A DNA stretch of 64,000 bases from Hymenolepis diminuta (lineage: Eukaryota > Platyhelminthes > Cestoda > Cyclophyllidea > Hymenolepididae), in NCBI GenBank assembly GCA_900708905.1, contig CAADRB010000062.1:186001-250000 (forward strand). Direction: 5' to 3'. Of this stretch, positions 27,054 through 41,700 are shown piece after piece. Positions within the stretch are counted from its first letter, which is position 1. Every line of letters begins with the position of its first letter. The notes under the pieces were generated by a model. It was not told the DNA's origin, did no database searches, and worked only from the letters and a program-made list of their open reading frames with translations. Both the position numbers and the translations under genes were made by a program.

Positions 27054-27104
27054 CTGGCTTAGGTTCGATTTTTGCATAAATCATCGTCGTAGTTGTGAGT
27101 GCGG
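27054..27104 (-). CDS. Phase 1 exon, 51 nt
   Basis: It encodes ALTTTTMIYAKIEPKP between phase 1 ends. The acceptor is TATTTTTCTAG and the donor CCAG|GTAAGTAA, both strong. Confidence 0.65.
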
Positions 27105-30100
27105 CTAGAAAAATAATATTAGATGTAGCAGAATGATGTTCAGTGTAATAATTCGGCTATTTACGAAGTTATTTGATAATACGCACTAACGAATCAATGC
27201 TATGTGTAGCCTTTATTGCACACTTCATGAGTACTTCTAATCGAATCAAATTGGTACTGAGCTGCGTAATCCTCAGGACTCCCTGAAGCTGATTCCAATC
27301 TCTAGCACTATGACAGATATGATGGTTTTCACCTTCAACTCGCCTATTCAATCTTTTAGTAAACATAATCAATTTGGGCTCGTTAATTGGTAAATGTGTT
27401 TAGGAAAACATCAGCTGCATAATATTTCCAACTGTCTTTGAATTTGTTAATGACACAGGTGTTGCATTTACTGTCAATTATTGTGGAGCTACCTTGACGG
27501 ACAGGACATATGAACGTTTACTGACAGAACACCGTGAATTTATAGTTTTTTATTATAAACTGACTTTAACTTGGCAATGTAATTTTATAACGTAAGAGTT
27601 GCAAAGTCATTTACTGACTAGAAAGGTCTTTGTATATCCATTCTTCACAGGTTTGTTTGTCCTGCTATTCAATATTTATTTATCTGTTAAGCCAAACACT
27701 ATTATTAAGATTGAAATTGAAAACGGATATTCTAGTAGAACATACTCCCAAACTTTAATAGAAAAAAAGAATATTCTGTTTCTATTCAAGTGTTGAAGAT
27801 GTAATAAACGGGGTGGAGAGGACCCCTCAAACAGGCAATATTTTTTATATCACTCTTCATTTTTTAGCATTTATTCGTTTTGAAGTCCACTTTGATTATA
27901 GGATGTGCATTAAAGTATGATATTTCATGAAATTTGTCTGTACAGTTTCAACTCTTGACAGCTTATGATTGTTGTCGTGAAGAAATGGATTGGAAATATC
28001 ACGTATTATATAATTGCGAAACTTTGTTAACTAGTTTGTCATACAATGAAGACACTGTCTTTTACGATTTAGCAAAATAGAAGTACCAATAGAATTTACC
28101 AATTAAATTATGCCTGAATTTTTCTTTGTTCTTTTTTACCTATCATCAGCAATTCATTTGGCTAAAAGTCATATAGGGGATATGGTATTGAGTGTACAGT
28201 TTTCATTCTAACTTTACCGCAAGAGGATAAAAGTATAGTGGCAGATTTCCATATAAATCCCAATGAAATTAGAATTTCGTTGTCCCCAAGATATTTGAAA
28301 GCACCTGGTCGAATCTTAACTCTCACGATAAGCGAATTAAAGTTGTGCTTTTCAAAGAAAATGATTGCACGCATTTACATTTTCTACAATCTTGCACTTG
28401 AAATCCACTTCAGGCTTATCATTATGCAAAAGTTAGCTCATCTGAAATCATTTAAGTTTAAAAGATTGGGTGGTGGCGACGCTCCCCACCTCTTGAGTTA
28501 TCTAACCATCAGGTGGTAAATCTAGCAAATTTTTTCTGATAGCAAGGATTGAAGACTGATAATTATTTGCATGATTTTACATCAAATAACTGAAGAATTT
28601 TTACTTAACGGGAAAGTTCATCATTTAAATATTCAACCAACTTGGTATTCAAATTCCCATGTTATTCCTAAATAACTTCATTCACGAATATGCAATTCGA
28701 ATACCATATTCTCAGAAGAATGTAATGGTTTTTAGCAAAGCGTTCTAGCTTTATCAAAAACAAATCTTTAATTCATAGGCATCCACACAGTGTTCCGATA
28801 GTTAGCATAGGTACTGACGATACTTTCTCATTTTCTCCCGCTCCCAGAAATCATTTTAGCTATGATTGCTTATTAATTTTCATAATTTACATAATAATAA
28901 TAAAGGCCTTCCTTTTGGTTCCTGAGATGGTTTCAATTTTCTAGAAAAATTAGTATAATAAAATCCTTGTAGTTTGCAATGAAGTTTTACTTATTTCTGG
29001 TTTAAAATTTATCATAAAAATTTAGTAAAAATTCATTTTTTGTTGTTATTGATTTAGTAGACGGGTTTAATAATAGAAATTTACGGATTTACCATATCCT
29101 ACTAATGGATGAATTAGTATTATTCTGTTATGATGCCGGTAAACTTAGTTCCTTTACTGGTCCTATCTCTGATGCACAGAATTCAGGTACAGTCAACTCT
29201 TGATACCTTGGTATTCGAGATGGTATAAGTGAATGGACTATCATCAGTTGTGGTGGTGTCTTAATGTTCAACATTTACCCACGCGTCAAGACCTTTCCAT
29301 GTTCTGAAATGGCCATTGTCTTTTATCTTAAACAAAAGCGTCTGAGCCAATAGTCATCGCGCTTAGACTTGCATTAGTTGATGATCATCATTCTCATTTC
29401 TCTTATTATGTAATCAAATTTTCATTGCTTTGAATTGAAGTTGGAATTTTTAATATGTAACTTTATTCAATCTCTAAATCTCAAAAGGTCTACGACATCC
29501 CCATATATCAACTTGTATCATTTGTCATTTCAATGTATTTACACTGGTGCTTTTTAAAATATTTATATTAAAGTTACAATTTAAAAAGAAGATGCTCTGA
29601 TGGTACCTCCTCCTTACATGCTCTTCGACCGATAATCATGCACGTAAACTGCTGCGCAAATTTCTAAACTTTCTTTGGCGCTGGAAGATGAAGTGGAGAA
29701 GGTTGAGTCCTTTGGCATTGTGGTTTTTACAATCTAGTTCAAACTAGTCTGATGGTAGAAGAAAGGTTTATGCGCCGAGTCGTTAGTTGATTAATCCTGT
29801 AAGATTTTTTTTCCAGATGTTAATATAAAATTATAATACCAACTGACATGGTTTAAACTTGGCAGAGCTCACTCAAGTTCAACTAAGTTGAGCTCAAACA
29901 GTATTTTGCTCACACCTGCCATGAGATATTGCTGATTTTTCAACAGTATTTGATTTAGTAGCATACAAATTTAACTATTGTTCACACTGTCATCTTGATT
30001 AACATGCATTATGCATTAATAGGAATTGAGTGACATTACTTAAAAAAGAGAAACTTAAATATTGTTGAAAGATATCAATTTCCAATGTTTTGTTTTCCCT

Positions 30101-30625
30101 TAAAGACAGGAACTGATATAACCTTTTCAACACTTGACGGTAATGAAATAAAGAAAGTTCCTTATTTTGCACTATGATTATGATAGTCTTTTGTTTTAAT
30201 CGAATAGTGACGAAGCTGTCTAAAGTGTGAATTCAAACATTTTAAATCAAACTTAACAATAATCTCTTCAATTTTTAAAAAAGCGCAATTTTATCTATGT
30301 TTTTTCTACAAAAAATTGGCTTTCATTAACTAATCATAACTCATGATAAAGAAAAATATTTTAATTTTTCTCCCTAGAAATGCATCTAAAAATGGGAGCT
30401 AATAAAATAAGGGAAGGGAAGTGATTAAAGTAGAAATTAAAATATAAATAAACCAATAACTTAAGGTGCATAAATTAACGTATTATTATTAGAGTTCATT
30501 GAACGTAAACTATGCTCTGTGACCTCTGCTATGTTATGATTATGTCAGCGGCTTGAGATCATGTAAGATCACAATGTTTTTTCAGCCATTTAAAAGAAGA
30601 AATTAATTGAAGTGACAAGACTTAC
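27105..30625. other. Probable intron, no exon recognised
   Basis: This is AT-rich DNA. A weak 9-nt candidate near 29086 (acceptor TACTAATTCATCCATTAG) is too short to call. Confidence 0.5.
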
Positions 30626-30730
30626 CATCGATCAATGAGCACTGGAGATTGTGGAGACGATTTATTGCATTTGAATTTGTGGACGTAGAGCACTGAATTA
30701 CCCATAGAGTGAAATTTAAACAGCACAAGC
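30626..30730 (-). CDS. Phase 1 exon, 105 nt, Cys-containing
   Basis: This exon is 105 nt, divisible by three, with a strong acceptor (GACTTTCAG) and donor (GTAAGTCTT). The peptide begins LCCLNFTLWVIQC and ends HNLQCSLID. It is more hydrophobic than the cluster exons and carries four Cys. Open phase 1 reading through 34 codons with good sites at both ends argues against chance. Confidence 0.5.
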
Positions 30731-31009
30731 CTGAAAGTCTTTTGACGTTCTCTTTTTTATTCGCCCTCATTACGCCTTTATGAACTTTACCAGATTTCAG
30801 CTACTTTTCCACAATTAAAAATTGTAAAATTTTCTGCATTGTTGTGGGTCATAATGATAAAAAGAGCATTAAATTAGTTTTAAAGAGTAATAATTGGATT
30901 CAAGTCTTTACTCCACTGGCGTAGTATCTAACTTCGTGATTTAATGTTCTAATAGGATTTGTCTCTTGTTTCTTATATGATTATACGTTTGTGCTGTCCA
31001 GGGGTTAAT

Positions 31010-31190
31010 GACGAGTTTGTGGATACAAAAGAGAGGCCAGTTTTAACACGGTATAGGTACAAAAATCATGCAGATAAGGCAAGTTAATGTGAAAGGATAC
31101 AGTGTCCATACTACTGACAAAAGATAGAAATAGGAATCAAGAAATGTAAAGAATACAAAGAATGAGAGGAAACGACCACCTTTTTCTATG
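31010..31190. repeat. Dispersed repeat, copy A
   Basis: By eye it aligns with 52490-52670: both contain ATAAGGCAAGT(T/A)AAT followed about 50 bp later by a GATAGAAA..CAAGAA..GAATGAGAGG type block. The family is unknown and identity is modest. Confidence 0.35.
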
Positions 31191-34100
31191 ACCACAATTC
31201 TCTAACTCAGCGAGGAACATGAAGATGGGCATAAGTTCTGATCTAGCCAGTGATTACTCTTTTCCCATGTTTTGTTTAAGTCCAACTCTTATGTTGTATA
31301 GTGTACAGGCTAGGTTGTAGGTTTATCCCAGTGTTTGCTTATTTATAATTATAGAACACACTAGAGTTTGCAGTGTCCACGCACCGTCTCATACCTCTGT
31401 GTTTGATATCCTGTTGCACGTCCAACCTTCCCCACGCTACACTCTAGACACAATATATTAGACATATCATCTAATTACGGTTGTCTAATTTTAATACGGT
31501 TAATATAATTATTTGATCAAAGCACAAATGTTACATAAAAATCGTGACAACATATCCTCAAGAGTAGAGCCTTACAATTAACAGGGTTTTTTGATTTAAA
31601 ACTCAAGTGCAACAATATTCTGTTGAGCTCATTAAATTCTTTCACTTATTAAAAAAATTTGATTAAAATATTTATGAAACAGTTAATTAGCTAGATAAAT
31701 GAGGATGCAGTAACAAATTTTGCCGAAATAAGAAACAATATATTCTTGTTTTTGTGCATAAACAATTGGCTTCAGTATTATTAGCTAAAATTCTGTGTAA
31801 TATTCCAAAAAATGTTCTACTGTATCTAGAGTATAACTTCAAATCACCTCTTCATCTCCAATAAAGTTCCTCATTTAAATTTTCACCTTTAATACTTTTC
31901 CTTACTGTCAAAATATCAATTTGAATAAATTTCTGACAAAAAATGTTAAAAGCAAGGCTTAAATTGTATACCGAGAGGTTCTGCTCTTTCTTAAAGAAGT
32001 TAAACATTGGAAAAAGGCTAAATCACTCATTTTGTTGGGTTTCGACCTAATAATATAAGAATGCTGACAAATCGGACCAGACACACCCAACAGGGACGCA
32101 GATTCGTGGCAAGACCGACATTATTGACTAGCAAAAGTGAGCATTAAGCACCTGACATCTTTCACAAGCATTAGTTGTCTTCCAAGTGATGAATCATGCA
32201 ATTTAAACTTTGGAATGTACTCCATCCGTTGAGTAGATATTGTAAAACTTGAATTCAGTAATCAAATAAAATTAGACTCCTTGATACTTTGGTGTTGCTC
32301 TTACCATCTTTCCGATGCCTAGACCTTCACCGTTTATAAACTTTCAATGGTTTCCCACATTCAAGATTTGCACACTTTTGTATCAATGTAGGTAGTAATA
32401 ATAGTGACAAAATTTATTTATAATGATAAAAACAACAAATCTTGAAGGTTGATTTTGAGATGTCATAACGCCACGAGATGGATGGTAGATATTTACAAAA
32501 GTGCTGCTCAACATAATTTCAAAATATTTCTGTGTGCTTCATAGATTTGATAGAAATTACAGAGACCACTCGTCGAATCTGAATTTTTCATATCAAAACG
32601 TGTAAATTGTGCGTCTTTAGACCATGTTTCTTGGTGTTTTGAGACCATTGGGAAAAATATTTTGCAAATGGCAACCTAATAGGAACATTAGAGATATAAG
32701 AAGAGAACTTTAAATGGTCTTATACTGTGTGATCAAGCTTGGTATGATGATGAAAACGCCCCACTTACTCCGACTCCATTGAGAGAGATAAGACAGTGGC
32801 TAAACCAGTCAAGATTGGCCGCAAGACAGGCCAGATCAGATGTATTGATTTAATTTGGACACTATTTAAAACTTTAAAAGTGCGTTTCGTGCGATTGGCC
32901 AGAAAAGAGTGAACCTATCATTGCACTTTGATGTCCGATGTGACAGATTATGATTAGTCAGACAACGGATCAGTCATTGAACAATGGTTTTCTTCGTCAT
33001 ACTGTGACTTGCCATGATTATGACGTGGCACTGGCATAGCGATAACAAAGCATTGGTATTGCACATCCCCCTCACGGCATTGCTTTGCTTTCCATCGGAA
33101 ATTTTCAAAGGATCCTTACGACACTATATCACAGTCTTCACTGGTCCTAAATAAATGAAATACTAAAAGAGTAGGTTTGAAAATGCGTATTAAATTCTAA
33201 CCGTTGCAGAAGATGTGTTAGTTAAGTAAACAGAGTTAAGTAAGCACAAATGACGATTAAGATCGATGTTACTCATCTGTTATAATGTTGGTTGCAGTTA
33301 TTTATTTGTTTTTGTGGTTCATAAATGAATTTTTTAAGTGTAAAAGGCCGCAATAAAGATTGGACTTATCAGACATTATAAGTACCGGCAGCAATGTAAA
33401 AAATACGATTTATAAAGCCTGAGACAGCATCTGAACACTCAAAATAACACAATAATCCACCATAAGATGAGACGGGATTCAAATAGAACCACAAAATGAA
33501 GTCACGATGCCGGAAGCATTGTCTACTTTCTCATTAAAGTACTATTTACAGATATTCAAGCTCACTTTTATTGAGCAGATCATTCTTTAGAGGATAAAAC
33601 TGTGATTTTTTTAATTTGATGTTAATTTGGTATATGAATGAATATTAAAACTGGTAGCATAGAGTTTCAAATGCTCCGCGATTGTAAAATAAAAAATCAG
33701 GTATGATAAAAATTGTCTGCCTTATGGAAAGATTTGTATTTAAATATTTAAATACTTCCAAATTCAGGAAACTTGGATGAATATTTAAGGAAATTAGAAA
33801 TTCCGTCGCATGTATTCGGAAATAATGAAAAGGCTGTTTAGTGCCTAATTTGTGATATTTTTTATCAAATCGTCCACCTCGGGTGAACACTGCTTAATGA
33901 GTCCCACTAAATTAAAAATTTCACTTTTCTAATCTACACTATGTCATGGTCATGTAAATTGTTTAACATCCTGTAAGGATTTTTCAACCTGTTGCTTATT
34001 AACCAGTTAATGAGAACTAGACATTTTAGACTAGAGTTTACTCACTAACCCAAGTGAAGAATAATGAAATTCCAGTTTCGGAGTGGGAAGTAGTGAACTA

Positions 34101-36965
34101 ACTAATGAGTAAATATTGTACAATCTGACTCCGAAAATCAAAGGAGGTATGATTTCTTGATACTCTCAACACTTCTTAGTTTCTCTTCCTCTTACCGTCC
34201 ATTGGATTTACTGTTAACCCCTTCCAGGTGTATTATCGAATGAAAATATACATGAATAATAAAACCTGCAATCATTTCAAAGACAACCTGCTGTTCAAAT
34301 AAAGAGTTTTGTATCATAATCAACCCAGTTAGTCGTTGTTAAATGCTTTTGCACGTAATAAATTTACAATTATCATTAGGTTTATAGGTCATATTTCAGC
34401 ATTTCGATCGGATGTATCTAATCAAATCATACGCAAAATTAACATTTTTTCTTATGTTATACCTTGTTCAATGCTTAATAACAGACTTGCATAGGCAGTT
34501 TAAAATGCAGTTGTAATTAAGGGTAATAGGCTTGCCGATTTTTTGACTATGTGTCCCCCTTCATGAAGTTAATAAACGCCCATGAGAGTACTTCATGTAA
34601 TTTTTCATTAAAAATTTTGGAAAAAATCAAAACCATAACTGCTCTGATGTAGACGTGTGAGTAACCAGTTATCAGTTTATGTAATTATGACAAAGCCGTT
34701 TATTTATAGGGCTACTACACAGTATGCTATTGGGACAAATAAATGCATAGATTAAGTTGGGGAAACGGTATAAAGATTTTCTCCGTGGAATCTGGGATTT
34801 TTATTTCTCAGCTCAGACGAATACGTGATATTGCTTTTGCGAATGAGTCCCTAAAGAGATCCACAGAGTATATAATGTCAGTATTGCAATAATGTTCTGA
34901 CATGTAGCGTTTAAAGAACCCTTGTCTTTACAAACTTTATAACATTCTAAAACAGGGCATTTGAAGTCTTTGTTGATCGTGGCGCCTTTGAAACAGTACT
35001 CCTATGGATAGTGCAAAAGCATTGCATTGATAAAGTAAACATTTGCATGCAATTTATAGCCTTCCACATAATTTCACTTGCTCGAATTACTTGGAAGTGG
35101 AAATTTATGCTTTTATAAATGGAGGTCGTCATTGTTAACTATTTCACTTGTAAAAAATCTGTAAGTTTGAAGATTTATTTGCGTTTTGAGTTATATACTT
35201 CAGCTATAAATTTGCATAAAATTTTTTTAATTTTCTTGAAACTGATGGCAGAAAAATTTTTGAGTGAGAACATTAGGAGGACTTTTCATAGCAGGCCAAT
35301 TAGACCATTATAGAAACCAAATATTCGAGACAACTGAAAATTTTTTTCTTTCGAGTAAAACCATGTTGGTCTTTTTTTTTCCTAAGAAATGATGGATGGA
35401 CCGTTTCATGTTGAGTAATCGGGTGCATCCTTGGCAAAAAGTAATTAAATTGAAGTGAATTGACTAATTCCTTGTTAATTGTAGGGAGTTTTTCTTATCA
35501 TCACGAATATTACTCATTGGATTTTAGTCGTTGAACTTGAAAACACTACATGGTGCAACTTCGCTTTTTTCCAATTTAATTGACATGATCAAATGAAATT
35601 TACAGAAATATTTAATGAAATTAGTAAAATTAAAAGAGTGCACTCTGTGTTTCAAATGAATTTAAAAAATTGACTTTGCTCATGACACTGTAATGAAAAT
35701 TTTACTCACTTAATTATATTTATATCTAACAGTTATTATTTCTTATTAATTGTCTTACATTGAATCATTATAGTATTATCATCGTTATTGGGCATAAGGA
35801 GAAACAAACGAATCGAGGGTGATGTCCGTGACATTAGAATACAATGCAGTAAGCTATGCTCCTATTGAGGGAAGCCCATTAATGCAAAATTCCTTATTCT
35901 CTGGCTTCATTTCCCTTTTCTTCTCCATCCATTCCAGCTTTTTAACATTTTGTTTATCTCCACATTAATTAGACAGGTTTTAATTAAAACTTGAAAAAAA
36001 CTTTTCGGCTTTGAAATGGGTAAAACTAATATTATATCAATTTATACTTTGAGGTGCAACTCTTGGAAACTAAGCTAAGAGGCCTTCAATTTGAACAATG
36101 CTTCGACAAGAAATCTCACTACTAATCTAACTATATGACTGTAATTTTTTTAATGAATTTATTAAAATAATCTGTGTTAATCAAGACTAGAAAACCCACG
36201 AAATGAGTACTAACCAATGCTGACCCTATGAGTACAGTTTAGAGAAATCTTGATAGTATCAAATAATTTATCTTTATTTATGAAAGTAGTATCTTGACAG
36301 AATTACAGAATTGTGAAATTCCAGAGTTCCAGTGCGTCGTGATTAAGTTGTTGAATAAATGTTTACGAAAAGAAGCTTGCAAAATCTAATTAGCAACCAG
36401 TGCGGTTACGGTTATTAGCTCTAAGAAGGTTGAACTACATTATTCTAAATATCTCAGGTTAAAATCATCCAAGGATTTATGCGGGAATTATTATTTCATA
36501 ACCTTAGAAGAATTTCTGAAATCTTAAACCTTCCATTCGCTTTCCTTTTATACATCTTTTTCGTTTTAGATGCAAATTACTTCGAACTTAAAAATGCGAT
36601 AGACTTTTATTTTAGTTGATATCATTCAGCACTGCAATTGAGAAAATGTTAACTCAAGCAACCTTTGCAATCTAATATTTTAAACATATCCTTAATAAAT
36701 AAACTAGATTGGTCTGGCTTTATAAAAACATTCGTGATAAAAATAATTGCACTCTGGAAAGCCGTTTATAGCACTCATCTTGAGGAGCGTAGCAACATCA
36801 CAGATCCCCCGTGTGAAATAATATTACTCCCTTTATTAGCCGGTAATAACCAGTTCGGTCAACCATTGCCTTCACTAAATATGCATCAAAGGACATCAAA
36901 CTAGTGACCACTGGCTTTGTAGACACGTGCGTTAAATACAGCGCCACAAGTAAGTTCACTCTCAC
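31191..36965. other. AT-rich non-coding stretch
   Basis: I see no convincing gene. Open frames here (for example 33645-33890 and 34947-35132, minus) lack splice or composition support. Confidence 0.5.
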
Positions 36966-36992
36966 CGGAAAAACACACCGGCAACATATGTA
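36966..36992 (-). CDS. Possible 27-nt micro-exon
   Basis: It would encode HMLPVCFS with phase 1 ends. The donor CCG|GTGAGAGT is strong and the acceptor CTGTTTATAAG moderate. Confidence 0.3.
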
Positions 36993-38131
36993 CTTATAAA
37001 CAGGTTCTTACTTAAAATATGCTTGATTATACATCAATATCTATTAAATGAACTACGACAGTACTGACAGAAGCATGTCTGAGTCTCTCCAAGCAGCTGT
37101 GCACACAATTTAGCAGGATTGCCAGTGGCAGAAGGCGTTCACCCGAAGCTGACAGCTCGGACACATCTTTAGAAGATCTGCTATCTTCATACTTTTGTCC
37201 CATGGCAAAGTAAAAAAATCCTGGGGGGAAATATTCAAACGAGTTAGTGTATTTTAATGGGAACTACGTGCTAAATTCCAGAGGACCCTGTTTGCATCTT
37301 ATTTTGTGTCCACTGGAATTATTTCGACAAACAAGCTTAACGACAAGGGAAAATTAATCATTATCCACGTCACCTTGTTTCAAAAGAAGTTTTTCATATC
37401 ATCCGACGCTGAAAGTCCGGATATCACAGTAGGAATGGAAGATACTTCAGAGGTGGTAAGGTTGGTAAGGTTGTAGGATTAGGTCAGGGAATTGGAGAAA
37501 ATCTTCCTTCGTCTAGGCTTTAGAATTATCTGGTCAACTGTCTTGTTAATGTAAATTTTAGTCAGCCTTGCCTCTTATCGTCATTTTTATTTCATATTGG
37601 AAACCTAGACGACGCGATTTCATTTAATTGCGCAACCAATCACTTTTTATATAGTTTTTACTTTAACCGCCTACCTAACGAAGAAGTCCACCAGTTGGCA
37701 TAAAATATTTGTGATGATAGATCCGCAACTGAAATCCCATCTTGCTGTCATTTGCAAAGAGCCGATGACACCGAGGCTTCACACACAATTTCTTTTTTAC
37801 ACAAACTTTTTGGTTTTTTGTTGTTTAATGACCATATTAATAGAAATCTGTGTAGAATTGGTCACCTATTTAACAGCCGTCTGAATTTAGCTTAACCGGA
37901 TTTAGAGATTTAGAGGTACCTTCTTATAGTTGAAAGAGTAAAACTAAAAACTAAGAAAAAGAATAGATTTGATACGTGATGAGTAGCATGCACTTTTATT
38001 TCCATTTGAGCATCAAATTTTTAAAGAATTCCGGATTTTGCGCAATTTTAAGCACATTCGCAAATACATCACGCAAAATATCCTCACTACTTGTTTTCGT
38101 TACAAGGTATTTCATCCAATTACTTCGTTAC

Positions 38132-38152
38132 GCAATATTTTACTAGTGTGTC
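38132..38152 (-). CDS. Possible 21-nt micro-exon
   Basis: It would encode HTSKIL with phase 1 ends between TTATATGATTATAG and donor GTAACGAAG. Isolated. Confidence 0.28.
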
Positions 38153-38763
38153 CTATAATCATATAATAATAGTAAGAGACGTAAAATTTTCAGGACGCCA
38201 AAATTTGTATATTTCATTTAAAGTGATTTAAGAAATTGTTTACCTTGCAGCAAAATAACGACTATTTTACTACGTATTTCAGAGAATATAATAGATATTT
38301 TGGTTAGTAAAGGTCTGCTCAACAAAACCCTTTCACTATGTTTGAAATACATTACCTATTCTTTTATACATGCTAATGGTTGTCATATAATGGAAAATGT
38401 ACCAAAATATCATGACTAATCATTCAGCTAAATCGACTAATCAAAAAGCATGAATCTTTTGGACACGAACTCATCCAAGGATCAAATCCTTTGAAAAGTG
38501 AGCTTGGGAATACTTGGATACTAAGATGTGAGTTATGTCCCTTATGAGAAAGTGGGCAGAAGCCAAATAAAGTTTGACTCCCGGTATTTTTACTTCATTA
38601 TATGAATTAAATTGGCTCTCGTTTCATCCTTATTTTTACTAAATTTGGTTATTTCATTGGGTAGATGATACACTATGATTCAAATTTCTAGAGTTATTTG
38701 TGTTGCCATGAGTAACATTAATAACAATGGTGAAAAATCGTTTTGGTGATTATAAGCGATCAC

Positions 38764-38778
38764 CTCTATTTGAGAGTT
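38764..38778 (-). CDS. Possible 15-nt micro-exon
   Basis: It would encode LSNR with phase 1 ends after a good acceptor (AATCAATTTTTAG); the donor is GTGATCGCT. Isolated and short, so possibly chance. Confidence 0.22.
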
Positions 38779-41700
38779 CTAAAAATTGATTCTAGTTCCG
38801 AGATTGTTTTAATCATTGCAACGAGCATTAGGCAACTTTATGCTCTATTCGCCGAAATCAGTTTCGAAAGTAAAAAATCTATATGTCTCTATCCAATACT
38901 ATTTACATCTATAACAAAGTATGTAGGCAGATTAATTCGTTTCACTCGCAGTATTTCCTATTCAAACTTTAGAATACCTTCAACATGATCGGGAACTTTG
39001 TAAGAAGAGGCTCTTTATCTGTTGATCTTCTGATAACTTAAATCCGACGAAGAAAGAAAGTGAGGGAGAAGGTCACTACCGCAAGAGTACAAACTTTAAT
39101 CCTCCGTATATCTTTTTATTGATAAAATATTATCGTATAGAGAAGAGGGAAAGGGAGGATAAAACACCTTTCCTAAAGGTAAGGGGTCAATTAAGGACAT
39201 GGGGATAATGTACATTGTCCGCTCAAAGTATCTCGATTTGTGTTGTTGACTCAGCGCATATTCTGTTCAGCCTACGGTAAGGCCGCGATCAGCGGCCCGA
39301 AACAGCTTGATCATTTTATGTGATTTCATGGTTTTTACCCATTATGCATTATTGCCTATCCTTATACTGTTGCTGAGTTTAAATTTTGAGGGCTAACAAC
39401 AGTTTTAGAGCAGCACACCAAGAGTTGATTAGGCCAAATATATTGATCAAACCACAATGAAGATTCGGTTGAATAAGAGAGACGAGGTACAAAGGAGTTG
39501 GAAGGGAAGCGTAGGAGTCGGTGTATGACAAGCGGGTGTCTGTGTTGTAAGGGCGTGGAAATACGGACCTAGTTTATATGACTCAATTGGGTAAGGACGC
39601 TCATCAGAACATGAGCACAGATGTACTTTTAAGTGAAACGAAGCAATCATAGAAAGGGGGGAATCAAAAACGCTTTTACACATGACGGATAGGGGTTTTA
39701 AGCCATGGCGACATAAAGTCGTCACTGTGGCTTCGTGGACGAAAAACCGAAGCATTTTCATAGGGAATGCGGATAAAGAGCAATTCTGGAAATACATAGT
39801 CATCTTTAAATGCTGATCACAACGTAATCCATTACAACACTTGGAGAACCTGGTTCTTAAATATTTAGGGACCAATAATTCGGCAAAATAATTATCGGTG
39901 TCATTATTTTACAATATATTTAACTTGAAAACTGTTTAATGACTGAAAGCAAAAAGCTTCCTCTTTTATTATCTGCTATAGCCAGCAGAGATTTATCAAC
40001 ACAGATGTCGGTCATCACGCCAGGACACCGACAACGAGACATAACTGATGTCTAACGAAGAAGTGTTTTGTATATAAACATAATTTACCTATTAATAAAT
40101 TGGGGTGGCTTGCCTGCCACCTCCGAACTGATCTGGCGACATGGTTGACTTGACTTATTCCATCTATTCCTCGATAGATTTCAATGTTATTACATTATCT
40201 TAATGTATTTCAATATATTCGAGCAATATTTAGTTAAGTACAATTCCTGTCAATTTCAGTCCTACTGAGTGACTCTAGCTGTCACGTGACTGTCTTAATT
40301 CCACAAGTCCCATTCTCATCTGAGTATAGTCACTCTCTTATTGGCCACGCAAGGACTCATTTCCACCCCCTTATAAAAACCAATGATAACTTGACAATTG
40401 AAGTACAAGTATGTGAATCCCCGCTTGAAATGCATGTGATTCCCAGATTACATTCATTCCCGGGTGCTATTCTATAATTTTTACACTCTTGTGTCATTCA
40501 GTTTATCCGTATTTTAACCAAGTGTGTTGGTTCAATGTTAAACTTCAATGCTTTTAGTCAGACTGAGTTGGAAAAAGTTCGTTTTACTCAATCCAGGATA
40601 CTTCAGAATATTTCAACAATCATATCCGAACTCACCTAAGAACAAAATCAAAGATATTTTACGAAATGTGTGAACTTTACTGTGGTTCTTGTTATATCCA
40701 GCTGAATTTCCACATTTACTAGGCAAAAACTTATTTATTTGTTCTTAGATGACTCTTGTGAGCTCTGCTGTACTTAAACCATGAAGCTAGTGTCATCGCG
40801 ATATCTTGGCGATTAGAAGAATAATTTTGCTAATTTTATAACCTTAAAGAGAGGAGGAGTGCCACCACGAAATCAAGTGTATACTATCCTCAGACGAATT
40901 AGAACTGGTTAGGGTTGAGAAAATGGAAATGAACATAAACCTTTGATTTTTAAAATTAGCATCAATACCTTCCTTGAAACCTAAGCCCTTGATTAATACT
41001 CCCAGAAATCAAAAGGAATTACGTATTTTTACGACAGCAGGAATAGAACAATAACCGAAGGTATGTGGCCTGATTTTAAGACACAAATCGCTAAATTCAC
41101 CTTTATTCTCCCTTCATTAAATATCGTCCTGGAAGCTACATATTTTCCGTTCCAACGCTATCTCAGATACGGCCTTTATGCGAATCAATAAAGTATCATT
41201 TGCCTTTTTAGCCGGTCACCGCAGCTGTCGGTTGTCTGCTTTTATTTGCTGTTACAAATTAGATGTCTCAAACCATTCTCTTCTCTGATTGCATGCATTT
41301 TAGTAGTTGGGATTAGAATCAGTATGACAGCCCAAGTCATGAATATAACGACCATCCCAATTACAAGTAATAAGAACTTGTCGAGTTCAGCCACAGGAAA
41401 CATTTCAAACAAATTATGAAATGTTAAGTTTTACACTACCGAATGCACGACCTAATTAATCAATATAAATATTTTATTAGTGAATAGAATGTAGATACAT
41501 TAAAGCGAAAAAACGGGTTACTTCCGTATTTTTTAGCGATTAATGATGTGAAATATTATCCAATCACATTGTCATCATATATTCAAGCTTAAGTTAATTA
41601 AGAAATGAAGTTTGAAGTAATTAAATAAAGTGATTCATATTGACGATCTCAAACTCAATTAAATTATGGTTAACCTCACGAAATATGAACCAAGTAATCA

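Noticed and set aside
31848..31886. 39-nt stretch between donor-like and acceptor-like sites
   Set aside because: Divisible by three, but a TGA falls in phase 1.
39447..39875. 142-codon minus-strand frame
   Set aside because: It lies in LTR-like repeat sequence and shows no family features.
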